Shown here: positions 8,218-19,353 of the stretch, piece after piece
Numbering within the stretch: the first letter of the stretch is position 1
Layout: each line of letters starts with the position of its first letter
Origin: Garcia nutans
Lineage: Eukaryota > Streptophyta > Magnoliopsida > Malpighiales > Euphorbiaceae
Direction of reading: 5' to 3'
DNA: 64,000 nucleotides
Assembly (NCBI GenBank): GCA_947685225.1
Contig: CANTUV010000024.1
Location: 21,842,001-21,906,000, forward strand
The notes under the pieces: model-generated
The model's database searches: none
Seen by the model: only the letters and a program-made list of their open reading frames with translations
What the model was told of the DNA's origin: nothing
Program-made: the position numbers and the translations under genes

Positions 8218-9963
8218 TGTTATGCTCAAATTAACTCTACCACAAAGCGTCACTCGTAAGTATACGAGGTAGCTGTAGCAAAGGTGATCGCCCCAAGGTC
8301 GTTCTCTCAAGGAAGCTAAAGTGGTTAATTGCTTATCAGATTATGTTTAACAAGTAATAAAGAGATTTATAAATTGCTAAATAATGAAGAAGATTGATTA
8401 AAGTTTAAAACAATAAAAGTAAATTGAGCTGTGTTTTGATTCACTTAATAGAATGGTCTAGGGATTGCACTTCTCTACTACTTATATGTATGAACGGTTA
8501 TTCCTCTTAACTAATTCAATTTCAAAGATTAAATCTCAAACAACTCAACTAATCGAGTCAAGGAAATAAGCTCTCGCATTCAAAACTCTTTCAACTAATC
8601 TTGTTATAAGTGAAATAATCTTTTTAATAGGTTATATTTCTAATTCACCTAAGTCCTTAATTGAATTGTTCAAGTATTAAACTTCATCTCTCGATATATC
8701 ATCTAATACCTTAAAACACATAATTGGTGATCAATCAATTATATATTAACAATATTCCATTCAATCAAGGCTAAAGAAATTGTTAGCTAAGAGAATAGCC
8801 AATTCATACAATCATAGCAGATCCATACAAACCCTAGACTAGATCAAATTAGTTCATAATGCAATCAAACATATTCATCTTATTAATGTTCAAAGAAATC
8901 AAAATAGACATGATAATATCCATTCAATGAAAATAAAGAGAATAAGTTCAAGAACAAAACCAAGTTACAAACTCCTTGAAGCTTTTGAAGAATCTCTTGT
9001 TCAATCTTGCAAGAAGGATGTCTTGATGGCTAGAACAATTTAATCTAAACTAGTTTTAATCCAAAGTCAAATAAAAATCAAGAAAACAAATGTTTAAAAC
9101 CCTAACTTTGCTCTTGACGGCTCAAAACTTTGCTCCAAATCTGTTCTCAATCGTCCACCAAACCCTAGCTTTTATTTTCCTTTTATATGAATCGTACGCG
9201 TTAAAAATCCGATGCGGGCTTGGAACATGAGGGACACGGCCAAGTCAGAAGTGACTTGGCCATGTGAGTGATCTTTGGAGGGACACGGCCAGGTCACTTG
9301 GCCGTGTCCCTTGCCTGTGTCCACTTCTGTTGCTTTCGATCTCTCTTTCTTCTTTGTTGAGTGACACGGCCAAGTCAGAGGTGACTTGGCCGTGTTGCAT
9401 GTCTTTTGAGGGACACGGCCACAAGACTTGGCCGTGTCCCTTGCATGTGTCCTTCACTGTAAGTCTTTAGTCTTCTTTCCTTTGGAACTTGGTGAGACAC
9501 GGCCTTGTTTGAGCATATTTGGAGGGACATGGCCATGTTTAAGGTGACTTGCCCGTGTTGCTTCATTTTGGAGAGACATGGCCAGGTGACTTGGCCATGT
9601 CGCTTGCATGTGTCGCCTGACTTGGCCATGTCGCTTGCATGTGTCGCCTGACTTGGCCATGTCGCTTGCATGTGTCGCCTACTGTGATGATTTCTTCTTC
9701 TTCAGTCTTGGTTCCTTGGCTTTTTTAACCTAAAACAAAACATCAAACAAACTTTAAACAAAAAGTAAATAAACAATAACCAACAAAACATAAACACTAT
9801 ACTAAAAACTAGATCAAAAACAACACAAACACTAAAATAAACTAAAACTATCAAAATTAATGAAAACACTAAACAAACCGATAAAAACTAACAAAATACC
9901 TAAATAAAACAATAATTATCATAATAAACAAACTACAAATCTATGACAAAAACTAACAAAACA
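8218..9963 (-). repeat. 5' LTR of element B (1746 bp)
   Basis: Direct repeat of 2003-3779. On the minus strand it starts TGTTTTG at 9963 and ends CATAACA at 8218. It carries TATAAAA on the minus strand (9181-9187), three units of the 31-bp repeat (9600-9692) and the palindrome cluster (about 9234-9440). Confidence 0.96.
9181..9187 (-). promoter_or_regulatory. TATA box of B
   Basis: TATAAAA on the minus strand, about 780 bp into the 5' LTR, directly downstream of the palindrome cluster in element orientation. Conserved in the other LTR (2966-2972). Confidence 0.6.
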
Positions 9964-9968
9964 GCAGT

Positions 9969-10561
9969 TCCAGAGACAGAGATTTAGATCTACAGCTTCA
10001 GTGGCAAGTGCTCCGACCCCGATGACTCATAGATCCACCCCACCCATCTGCATTCATTGTGGTAGGCCACATGGAGGTCCTTGTTGGAAGGCTGGTGTAG
10101 CAGGGGTTTGCTTCAGATGTGGATCCCCTGATCACTTTGTGAGAGATTGTCCTGAGAGGCAAGAGCAGATGTCAGTTGATACTGCAGCTTCTCGACCTAA
10201 TGTGAGGGGAGGTCGAGGAGGCAGGGGTGTCAGCAGAGGAGGTAGATCTGGGTTCAGTTCTAGAGGAGGTGCTACATCCAGGGAGAGTAGACCAGAGGAG
10301 GTTGGATCTTCTCAGAGGATGTATGTTATGCAGAGGCAGCCAGATGCATCGGCAGTCATAGCTGGTACTTTTTCTTTATTTGATACTTCAGTACTTGCTT
10401 TGATTGATCCGGGTTCCACACATTCATATATTAGCGCATCTGTTTTGCCTGTGTCTGATTTGCATGCTGAGTCCCTAGGATTTGATGTATTGGTAACAAA
10501 TCCGTTAGGGCATAGTGTGATTGTTAGTAAAGTGCACCGAGATAGTGCAGTAATGGTGTAA
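9969..10561 (+). pseudogene. gag: Element A: gag C-terminus and start of protease, ended by stop
   Basis: Continuation of gag after element B, in the same frame. It has an incomplete first knuckle-like CIHCGRPHGGPC and a full CCHC knuckle, CFRCGSPDHFVRDC (10109-10150), then a glycine/arginine-rich stretch, then the aspartic protease with the DPGSTHSYIS active site (about 10400-10440). A TAA at 10559-10561 replaces a CAA codon seen in C, so the polyprotein ends inside the protease. Confidence 0.9.
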
Positions 10562-12118
10562 GGTGAGGAGTTTTTGGGAGACTTGATTGAGATGCCTTTT
10601 AAGGAATATGATGTGATTTTAGGCATGGACTGGCTATCTCGACATGGAGCTGTGGTGGATTGTAAAAAGAAAGCTGTTACTTTGAGAACTGTTGATGATT
10701 GAGATGTGATAGTATCTAATGAGCAGGAACAGTTAGCATCCTTGTTTGTTTCAGCTGTTGCAGCCAGGAGATTAATTAGAAAAGGGTGTGATGCCTATCT
10801 TGCTCATGTGGTAGATACTAGAGTGAAGGGTTCTCCAATTGATAGCATTGCTACAGTGGCAGAGTTTCCAGATGGGTTTCCAGAGGAGTTGCCAGGGTTG
10901 CCTCCTGAGAGAGAGGTGGAGTTTGGTATTGAGTTGTTGCATGGTACCACTCCTATCTCGATTACTCCTTACAGAATGGCACCGGCTGAGTTGAGGGAAC
11001 TGAAGGTGCAGTTGCAGGAGTTGTTGGATAAAGGATTTATTCGCCCCAGTGTTTCTCCTTGGGGAGCTCCTGTGTTATTTGTAAAGAAGAAGGATGGTAC
11101 TATGAGATTGTGTATCGATTATAGGCAATTGAACAAGGTGACTATCAAAAATAAATATCCTTTGCCTAGAATTGATGATCTCTTTGATCAATTGAAGGGT
11201 GCAGCTGTGTTTTCTAAAATTGATTTGAGATCAGGGTACCATCAGCTAAGGGTCAGAGCTGAAGATGTTCCTAAGACCGCATTTCGGACCAGGTATGGGC
11301 ATTATGAGTTTCTAGTTATGCCTTTTGGTTTGACGAATGCACCTGCAGTTTTTATGGATTTAATGAATAGGGTGTTTAGACCCTATCTTGATCAGTTTGT
11401 GGTGGTCTTCATCGATGACATTCTGGTGTATTCGCGGAATGAAGAGGAACATGATAAACATTTGCGGATTGTGCTGCAAATCTTGAGAGAGAAGCAATTG
11501 TTTGCGAAACTGTCGAAATGTGAGTTTTGGTTGGATCAAGTAGCTTTTCTTGGTCATATAGTTTCAGCAGAAGGTATTAGAGTTGATCCGAGTAAAGTTG
11601 AAGCTATTCTGAATTGGAGTCCACCAAGGTCTGTGACTGAAGTTAGAAGTTTTCTGGGTTTGGCAGGCTATTACCGATGGTTTGTGAAAGGATTCTCTTT
11701 GATAGCTACTCCACTCACTAGATTGCTTCGGAAGGGAGTTATGTTTGTGTGGACAGATCAGTGTCAGGCTAGTTTTGAACAGTTGAGAGAAATGTTGACT
11801 CAAGCGCCTGTTCTTACTTTACCTGTGGAAGGCAAACCATATGTGATTTTCAGTGATGCTTCACATAGTGGTTTGGGTTGTGTGCTGATGCAAGAAGGTA
11901 AAGTTATAGCTTATGCTTCTCGACAGTTAAAACCGCATGAGCTTAATTATCCGACCCATGATTTGGAGCTAGCAGCCATTGTGTTTGCATTGAAGATTTG
12001 GCGACATTATCTGTATGGGGAAAAGTGTTTTATCTATACTGATCACAAAAGTTTAAAATATTTGGGTGTCCAGAAAGAGCTCAATCTTCGACAGAGGAGA
12101 TGGTTGGAATTGATTTAA
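10562..12118 (+). pseudogene. pol: Element A: protease end, reverse transcriptase, RNase H start
   Basis: Same frame as gag. A second stop, TGA at 10700-10702, lies in the protease-RT linker (C has AGA here). Then come the RT motifs LDKGFIRPS, WGAPVLFVKKKDG, LPRIDDLFDQLKG and the catalytic FIDDILVYS (about 11408-11434). RNase H begins with SDASHSGLG (about 11850) and TDHKSLKYL, and is cut by TAA 12116-12118 where C has AAA. RT and RNase H copy the RNA into DNA in the particle. All key residues remain; only the stops inactivate it. Confidence 0.93.
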
Positions 12119-13738
12119 GACTATGACTATTTGATTGACTATCATCCAGGTAAAGCAAATGTTGTTGCTGATGCCTTGAGTCGGAAGTCTTTAGCAGGTT
12201 TGACTGTTTATTCGCTCTCGTTGCTTGTTGAGTTGAGAGCATTGTGTGCTAGTTTTGTAGCTTGTGATGATGGTGCGTTGTTGGCACAGTTGCAAGTGAA
12301 ACCAATTTTGTTAGATCAGATTAAAGAGGCTCAGTTGGCTGATGAAAAGATTCAGAAGATTGTTTCAGATTGCCAGAATGGGAAGAGTGGAGATTTTGTT
12401 GTGAAAAGTGATGGGAGTCTCTGGTTTAAGAATAGATTGTGTGTACCCGATGATGCTAATTTGAAAAGGATCATTTTAGAAGAAGCTCATCAGTCAGTAT
12501 TTGCTATGCATCCGGGCAATACAAAGATGTATCATGATTTGAGACAGCATTACTGGTGGTTTGGTTTGAAGAGAGACATTGCTGAGTTTGTATCAAAATG
12601 TCTCACTTGCCAGAAGGTTAAAGCAGAGCATCAAGTTCCAACTGGGTTACTTCAACCGTTGTCAGTGCCTGAATGGAAATGGGATAGAGTGACCATGGAT
12701 TTTGTATCTGGTCTACCATTGACACAGAGGAAGCATGATGCCATTTGGGTTATTGTTGACAGGTTGACTAAGACAGCTCATTTTCTTCCGGTTCGGATGG
12801 ATTACTCTTTGGAGAGGTTAGCTGAGCTGTATATCCATGAGATTGTGAAGTTGCATGGTGTCCCAATTTCTTTAGTGTCTGATCGAGATCCCAGGTTTAC
12901 TTCAAGATTTTGGAAGAGTTTGCATAGTGCTTTGGGTTCTCGATTACACTTCAGTACTGCATTCCATCCGCAGACAGATGGACAGTCAGAGAAGGTGATA
13001 CAGATTATTGAGGACATGTTGAGAAGCTGTGTCATTGATTTCTCTGGTAGTTGGGACAGATTTCTACCACTTGTGGAGTTTGCTTATAACAATAGTCACC
13101 AATCCAGCATTGGTATGGCACCATTCGAAGCACTGTATGGTAGACGGTGTAGGACACCGCTGTGTTGGAATGAACTTGGAGATAGTAAGTTAATTGGGTC
13201 TGATTTGGTTAAAGAAACTGAAGAGAAAGTGAAGTTGATTCGAGGCAGGTTAAAAGCAGCTTCAGACCGACAGAAGTCTTATGCAGATCTGAAGAGGAGA
13301 AACATAAAGTTTGATGTTGGAGATAAGGTATTTTTGAAAGTATCTCCTTGGAAGAAGATCTTGAGGTTCGGTCGGAAAGGGAAATTGAGTCCTCGTTTCA
13401 TTGGACCATATGAAGTTTTAGAAAGAGTTGGGCCAGTTGCGTATCGGCTTGCTTTGCCACCTGAGTTGGATCGTATTCATAATGTATTTCATGTTTCTAT
13501 GTTGAGAAAGTACAGGTCGGATCCATCTCATGTGTTGCCAATTGAATCTATCAAAGTGAGTCCAGATCTGACATTTGAAGAGGAACCAGTTGCTATATTG
13601 GCTCGTGATGTGAAGGAGTTAAGAAACAAGAGAGTGCCACTTGTGAAGATTTTGTGGAAGAATCATGGAAAAGAAGAAGCAACTTGGGAAAGTGAACAAA
13701 TCATGCGAGAGCAATATCCTCAGTTGTTTCAGAGTTGA
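12119..13738 (+). pseudogene. pol: Element A: integrase and chromodomain
   Basis: Same frame, open to TGA 13736-13738. The HHCC zinc-binding region (HPGNTKMYHDL...CLTCQ, about 12500-12615) is followed by the DDE core with TMDFVSGLP (first Asp about 12697) and SDRDPRF (second Asp), then the GPY/F module (RFIGPYEVLERVGPVAYRLALP) and a C-terminal chromodomain (about 13570-13690: PVAILARDVKELR, VLWKNHG-type WKNHGKEEATWE). Integrase joins the cDNA to chromosomes; the chromodomain is thought to steer insertion to heterochromatin. Reading depends on passing three upstream stops. Confidence 0.93.
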
Positions 13739-13770
13739 TATCAGGTAATTTCGAGGACGAAATTTCTTTT

Positions 13771-13784
13771 TAGAGGGGGAGAAT
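13771..13784 (+). other. Polypurine tract of A
   Basis: TAGAGGGGGAGAAT directly before the 3' LTR; it primes plus-strand DNA. Preceded by TTTCGAGGACGAAATTTC, a block shared with C, D and E. Identical tract in C at 30211-30224; on the minus strand in E (19354-19367) and D (35944-35957). Confidence 0.88.
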
Positions 13785-16350
13785 TGTAATATCCTCATGT
13801 ATGCCCTAGAAGTTTTGATTATGTTGTTGTTGTTGTTGTTGTTATTGTTGTTGTTGTTGGTTTAAAATGTGATTGAATGTATATGTATGTGATAAGAAAG
13901 AAATTGGAAAAAGAATGTTTATGTATATGTGTTTGGGAAAGAAAATAGGGTTTAGAGAGAAGTGTATATGTTGTTTATATGATGATATAACTAACATATA
14001 TATAAGTCAAAGGGAGAGTCAATGGAAGAGATATTTATTTGTGTTGAGTGTGTAATTACATAAATGGGCATATAAGAGACAAAAGGTTAGTTATATGGTT
14101 GAGGGCATTTTGGTAATTACTTGGATAAAAACTCTTGGTGGAGATTAAAAGTAAAATTTGACTTTGCTTCTTCATAATTTCTTCTTCTTCTCCATGTGTG
14201 GCCGGCTCCTCCATAGACAAAGGAAAGCAAGAGGTGAAGAGAGGATCTTGATGTGTTGAGCTCAAATTGAAGAAAGATTAAGTGATCAAGTGTTGATTCA
14301 AGAAGTTTTAACTAAGGTAAGTTCTTTTCTTTGATTTCTTTATTCTTTTGAAGTGAATTAGGGTTTGTTGATTAGTTGATGATAGGTGTTGTGATGTGTT
14401 TTCAAGTGTTAAAATTGGTGTTAAGTTGAGAGTTTAAAAAGGTATTGATGTTGGAAGTGGTAGATGTTGATTTTGAAGAATGGAGAAGGATGTTGGTTTT
14501 AGGGTTTTGGAATGGTTTGTATTTAAATGTGATGTTAATGTATTGTTAAAGTGATTAGTGTGATGAATATGTAAGATATGTGTTAATAATGTTGATTAGA
14601 ACCATTTGAATGAGATTATTGTTGTGTATAATGTGTTAAAATGCATTTAGAAGAGTGTTGGTTTTTGGTTAGGGTTTTAATCATGAGTGACACGGCCAAA
14701 AGCAATGTGAGACACGGCCAAGCCAAGGAAATTTAGGCGTGTTGGGTTGGTTTTTGGGAGACACGACCGTGTCCCATGCCAGTGTTTGTCACTGCCAAAA
14801 TTTAGTTGAGAGACACGGCCACAAGCTTGGCCGTGTCCCTTGCCCGTGTCCCTTGCCCGTGTTTGTTACTGTCAAGTTGTGGTTGAGAGACACGGCCACA
14901 AGATTGGCCGTGTCCCTCAAGTGGGCTGCCCGTGTCCCTCAAATGTGTTGGTTAGGGTTTTTATTCCTTGTTCTAATTGCATTGTTATGATTCTTCAAAG
15001 GTATTTTGGTACCTAAACTCTAATATAAACACTTTAAACATACTTCAAACAAAGAATGCCCTAATCAAATGGATGTGGAAGATCCTAAAGCTATAAATGA
15101 TATAAATTGTTCTTTGCCCTAATTGCATTGTTGAGATTGAACAATGTTATGTTATGCATTGTGAATGGTAATGTGTTTCATGAGTAATGTATATTGAAAT
15201 GTTATATCAAAGATGCTATGATGATTCAAATAAAAGATGATATGATGCAAAGCCATTGTGATTGGCTATGATGATGCAATTGAAAGAAATAAGGCATGTT
15301 TGCCTAAATGTTGATAAGAATTGAGAATGGAAATGATAACTAAATCATAAATGAATTGTGTGGCTAATGTGTTATTTTATTTTCAGAGTTTGTTGTTGGT
15401 GGCATGCCTAGTATGAGTAACAATCTCTTGAAGTTAGGTTGGATTGAATCCTTGAAGCCTAATTGAGATGTTACCACCCTTGAAGCTAGGTTGGGTTTGG
15501 TTCTTGAAGCCGAGTTGGGTTGATGCTTAGCATGCTTTGCTCCCCTTGAAGCTTGGTTGAACCTAATCCTTGAAGCCTAGTTGGGTATATGATATTGATA
15601 AATGTGATAACAAAACCAAAGCATTAACTCTGAAAATTGAATGGCATATTAGTGTGTCTTGGGCCCATGCTTGTCTTTGCTTTGTGTTGTTCATGAATGG
15701 TTTAGTGAATAACTAATGAGGCATATGAAAAGATGTTGAAATGTGATATGTCTACATATGTTGAATTGTGAAAGGTAAAGGTAAGTTGTTATCTTTGCAT
15801 ATATAATGTTACATGTATAATATGAATTGAGAATTGACATTGCATTGCACTAAAGCATATCATTAGCATGATTTATCTTACTAAGCCGTTGGCTTTGCGC
15901 GATAGTGTTTAATCGCGCAGGTGATAGAGTTGATAGAGTTGAACCTGAGCGCTCTTCGAGACCGAGTGAGAGTAGACATTGAAGAGTTGATTTTGGAACT
16001 TAAAGATCAGAGAAGATTTGCCAATCATGTATAACTCTTTTAATATTTTGTAAAGTATTGTTTATAATGTGAATATATGTATATTTGTAAACATGGATTT
16101 AAGTGTTTTCATATATGTAAATCTATTTTACAAATTCCGCTACGTATTAACTAAAGGTATATATATATATATCTATTTTGTTTTGTATTACAAGCTAATT
16201 ATTATTTTCTAAAATGCATAATGAGAAAGGTGATGGTATCGTTTAAAATGTTTTGAATGTTAAGAAAATCCGTAGCATCCCTATGTTTAGTGCATGTATA
16301 CTACATTGTGGTGTTTGTAGTGTGCATGTATTGAATGTGGGAGTGTTACA
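13785..16350 (+). repeat. 3' LTR of element A (2566 bp)
   Basis: Starts TGTAATATCC and ends GTGTTACA. It carries a (GTT)n microsatellite (13823-13860), palindromes of the ACACGGCC/GGCCGTGT type (14690-14940, best at about 14813-14843 and 14886-14916), the CTTGAAGCC sub-repeats (15430-15590), the two-hairpin block (15881-15918, with one stem base changed) and the LTR helix arm near 16004. Confidence 0.95.
13823..13860 (+). repeat. (GTT)n microsatellite
   Basis: About twelve GTT units with one GTTATT interruption, near the start of the A LTR. Confidence 0.9.
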
Positions 16351-19300
16351 CTATCCTAATGTTGCTACCACTTTTACTTAGTCAAATTTTTGTTCCGATT
16401 TTTACAGAAATTTTGCCATAGTTTCGCCTAAAAATTCAATCCCAAGTGTCGACAAAACTGGTTTTTTTTCTTCTGATTTTTGAAAACATTTTTACACAAA
16501 CCAATGCAAACAAAATCATTCTCAGTACACTTCCAATAAATCCCCCTTATAACCTCAACTACAACCTGCAAAAAGGATTTACACTTCTAGTACAAAATAA
16601 AGTGAAGGTTTATTATGAAATACAGTAGATAAAATATTTGTTCACTATACAACGGAAAATAACAATATTTACAAATTCATATACATCAAAACTCAAGTTT
16701 TACAACACATAAAATTTATACATGTTTGGCAGTCACTCTTCGATCTTAAAGCCCACTATTCACTCTTCAAAATCTAGGCTCAACTCGGCCTAGAGGAACT
16801 CTCTGGTTCTTCCCTGTCACCTGCGCGAAGAATCACATTCGCGCTAAGCCAACGGCTTAGTGGTACAAACTACAGTGCTATGATGCTTTAATGCCATGCT
16901 AATGTCACACAATCAAGATTCAAGATCAATTCAAGAGAATATTATATTTCACAATCTTACATTATTTAATAATTAATCAAAACATTCATGATTCACATTG
17001 AAAACAAAGACAAGCATGGGCCCAAAAAGGATCTAATATGCTATTCAAAGTTCAGAGTTACTGCTTTGGTCCATAATCACAATCATCAAGCCCGTAGGCA
17101 ATATATATATCTCTATCCATGGATAGGGTAACAGACCCAGTCTCTTGGACCTCAACCCGGCTACCCGAGGAGATCCTCAACCCGGCAAGACTGTTACCAA
17201 AACAAATGTAACAGACCCAGTCTCTTGGACCTCAACCCGACTTAACTCGAGGAGATACTCAACCCGGCAAGACTGTTACTATAATTCACATTTCACATTT
17301 ATCAACTGGAATCGGCTTACGACCCGGTCTTTTCACCTATCCAGTACTTTATAGGCATGCCGCCAAAAACAGAACTCTGAAAATTGAATTAACACATTAG
17401 GCACACAATCATTTCATTTATCTCTTTATTAGTCTCTTTTCATTTCATTTCTCATAATTAATTAGGCAACCATGCCCCAATTTTATATTTCATTTGCATT
17501 ATCATAGCCAACAACCATGGCCTCATATCTCATATGATCTCAAATCACAATAAAGCAACTCTTCATAACATCATATCTTTCACATTTCATTTCATCATCA
17601 CATCTTGCACATTTCACATTTCGTTATATTTCAAATCACATTAATCAATTCAGTATTCAAATGGATTTAATCAATGGCATTAACACATATTTTACATGCT
17701 CATCAAAACATTCACATTATACCAAACATAACATTATTAATATACATCCACAATGCATTAGATTCCTTATCACATTTATAATCAAATATGTCTCAAGTCT
17801 CAATATCATATGAATGTATGCACTAATGTAGTTTGTACTTACCTTAAAACCAACTCACACCAATTTATACACTTACTCTTCCAAGAATTCTCAACACTTA
17901 GATTAGGGCAATTCAACCTCTTCACAACCTAATCCAAAAAGGAGTATTAGCAAAATGACCATATGAATAGTAAATTCTGGTTTTGGACTCAACTTAATCC
18001 TTATTTTGAAAAATTGTATAAAATAATCAACTTGAATAAAAACTCTAAAATTTTTACAGAACTAACTTTTACATCTTAAAATCATTCCTTTAAAATTTAA
18101 GATCAAACTGAACACAAAATCTTGGTCAAATAGTTCACCCAACCAGACTGCCCCAATTGCCCTGCATCCTGGCAGCAGTTCTGAACTTTGTAAATTCCAT
18201 ACTTCAAATTCAATCAACGTGGTTCCAAATTATTTTTCTCAAATAATAGACTCACTAAGAAACAACATATCCAAAATTCAATTAGATATTATTTTTCTAC
18301 ATTTTATTAAAAATCCCGAAAGATAACTGTCTCAGTTAAGGTACCTGCTGGAACAGGTCTAATAAAAATAATCTTTCAAAATTCATAACCATTCCAAAAT
18401 CGAATCAACATATTTTTCAGTCCTTCTAGACTCATAGAGGTACAACATATAAAAAATTCACTTCAAGAACATTTTTCTATATTTAATTAAAAATCATACA
18501 AGTTACAGCCTTTACTAATTGTAAAACAGAAAAGATTTCACTAAACACAACTCTTACTCTTCCATCACCAACACCAACCTAACTTCTTATCTTTAATTCC
18601 ATTTCCAACACATACAAACACACCACAAGCAATCCTAACCATATTATGAACAACACTTCATCAAACTCAAAAATAACTTCAAAAACAACAAGAGCAATCA
18701 AGAGAGAACTTACCAAAATAATGAAATTTCTTGAATTTCTAACTTGTTTTCTTGAATTCTCCTTCAAATTTTTTGAGCTTGAACACAAAACTCTCTCTTG
18801 CTCTCTTTTGTCTCATTAAAGTGGCTCTTTCCTTGCTCTTTTCCTCTAATTCTTGAGTTTATGGTGATTTTCTTGAAAAACCATACATAAACTATCTAAT
18901 TCCCATAAAAATTTGAATTACTACCAATGGATTCTAAGTTTCAAGTAAAGAAATGAAGGAAGATGAAGAAAGTAAAAGAAATGGTGATGGTGAAGATGGA
19001 GTCCACGTTTTATGGAAGGAAGAAGAAAAGGAAATGAAAAAAAAAACAAAAAGAGACAAAGTCAAATTTATGGTCTTCAAACATTCTCCACCAAGTCTTT
19101 TAATAATAAAATAATCAATTATTTCCTCTTCCACTCATTTATTTCTTCTAATTAATTCATTAATTCAATAATAAACAAATATCTTCTTTAGTTGACCATC
19201 CATTTTGACTTGCATATATGTTATATATATTTCCATATATACAACATATAAACTCTCTCTTAATTCTTTTTATTTCCAATTACACATATACATTTAATTC

Positions 19301-19353
19301 AAATAAAACAACAATTATATCAAAACTTCTAAGGCACACTTTGGGATATTACA
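16351..19353 (-). repeat. 3' LTR of element E, left end cut by A
   Basis: From about 16450 to 18703 it is nearly identical to 32810-35068; its terminal part (18704-19353) is more diverged from the corresponding 35069-35943. It ends GGATATTACA, the reverse complement of TGTAATATCC. Its left end is interrupted by element A, so only 3003 bp remain. It holds the two-hairpin block (16823-16860) and paired 70-80 bp repeats framed by GTAACAG and CTGTTAC (about 17128-17280) where A, C and D have CTTGAAGCC repeats. Confidence 0.88.

Larger units (their letters stand above)
2003..9963 (-). mobile_element. Element B: non-autonomous Athila-type LTR retrotransposon carrying only gag-PR-IN tail
   Basis: A complete 7961-bp element on the minus strand: LTRs 2003-3779 and 8218-9963 with TG...CA ends, 5-bp duplication GCAGT, tRNA-Asp-type primer site (8194-8211), purine tract (3780-3791) and one frame (7916 to 5382). 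There is no reverse transcriptase, RNase H or integrase core, so it must be moved by enzymes of a related element. The layout resembles the non-autonomous gag-only class described in plants as TR-GAG. LTRs differ by about 15 changes plus one 31-bp repeat unit, so it is young. Confidence 0.95.
1..16350 (+). mobile_element. Element A: Tekay/Del-type Ty3/gypsy chromovirus, interrupted by element B
   Basis: A Ty3/gypsy element runs from a truncated 5' LTR (1-960) through gag-pol (1129-13738) to a 3' LTR ending at 16350. Domain order is gag, zinc knuckle, protease, reverse transcriptase, RNase H, integrase and chromodomain, which is the chromovirus order; long LTRs and the type of chromodomain suggest the Tekay/Del lineage (inference). 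Element B is inserted at 2003-9963. After removing B and one copy of its 5-bp duplication, gag and pol lie in one reading frame, so A encoded a single polyprotein. The left end is outside the window, so A's own target duplication (CTATC expected, from 16351-16355) cannot be checked. Confidence 0.93.
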
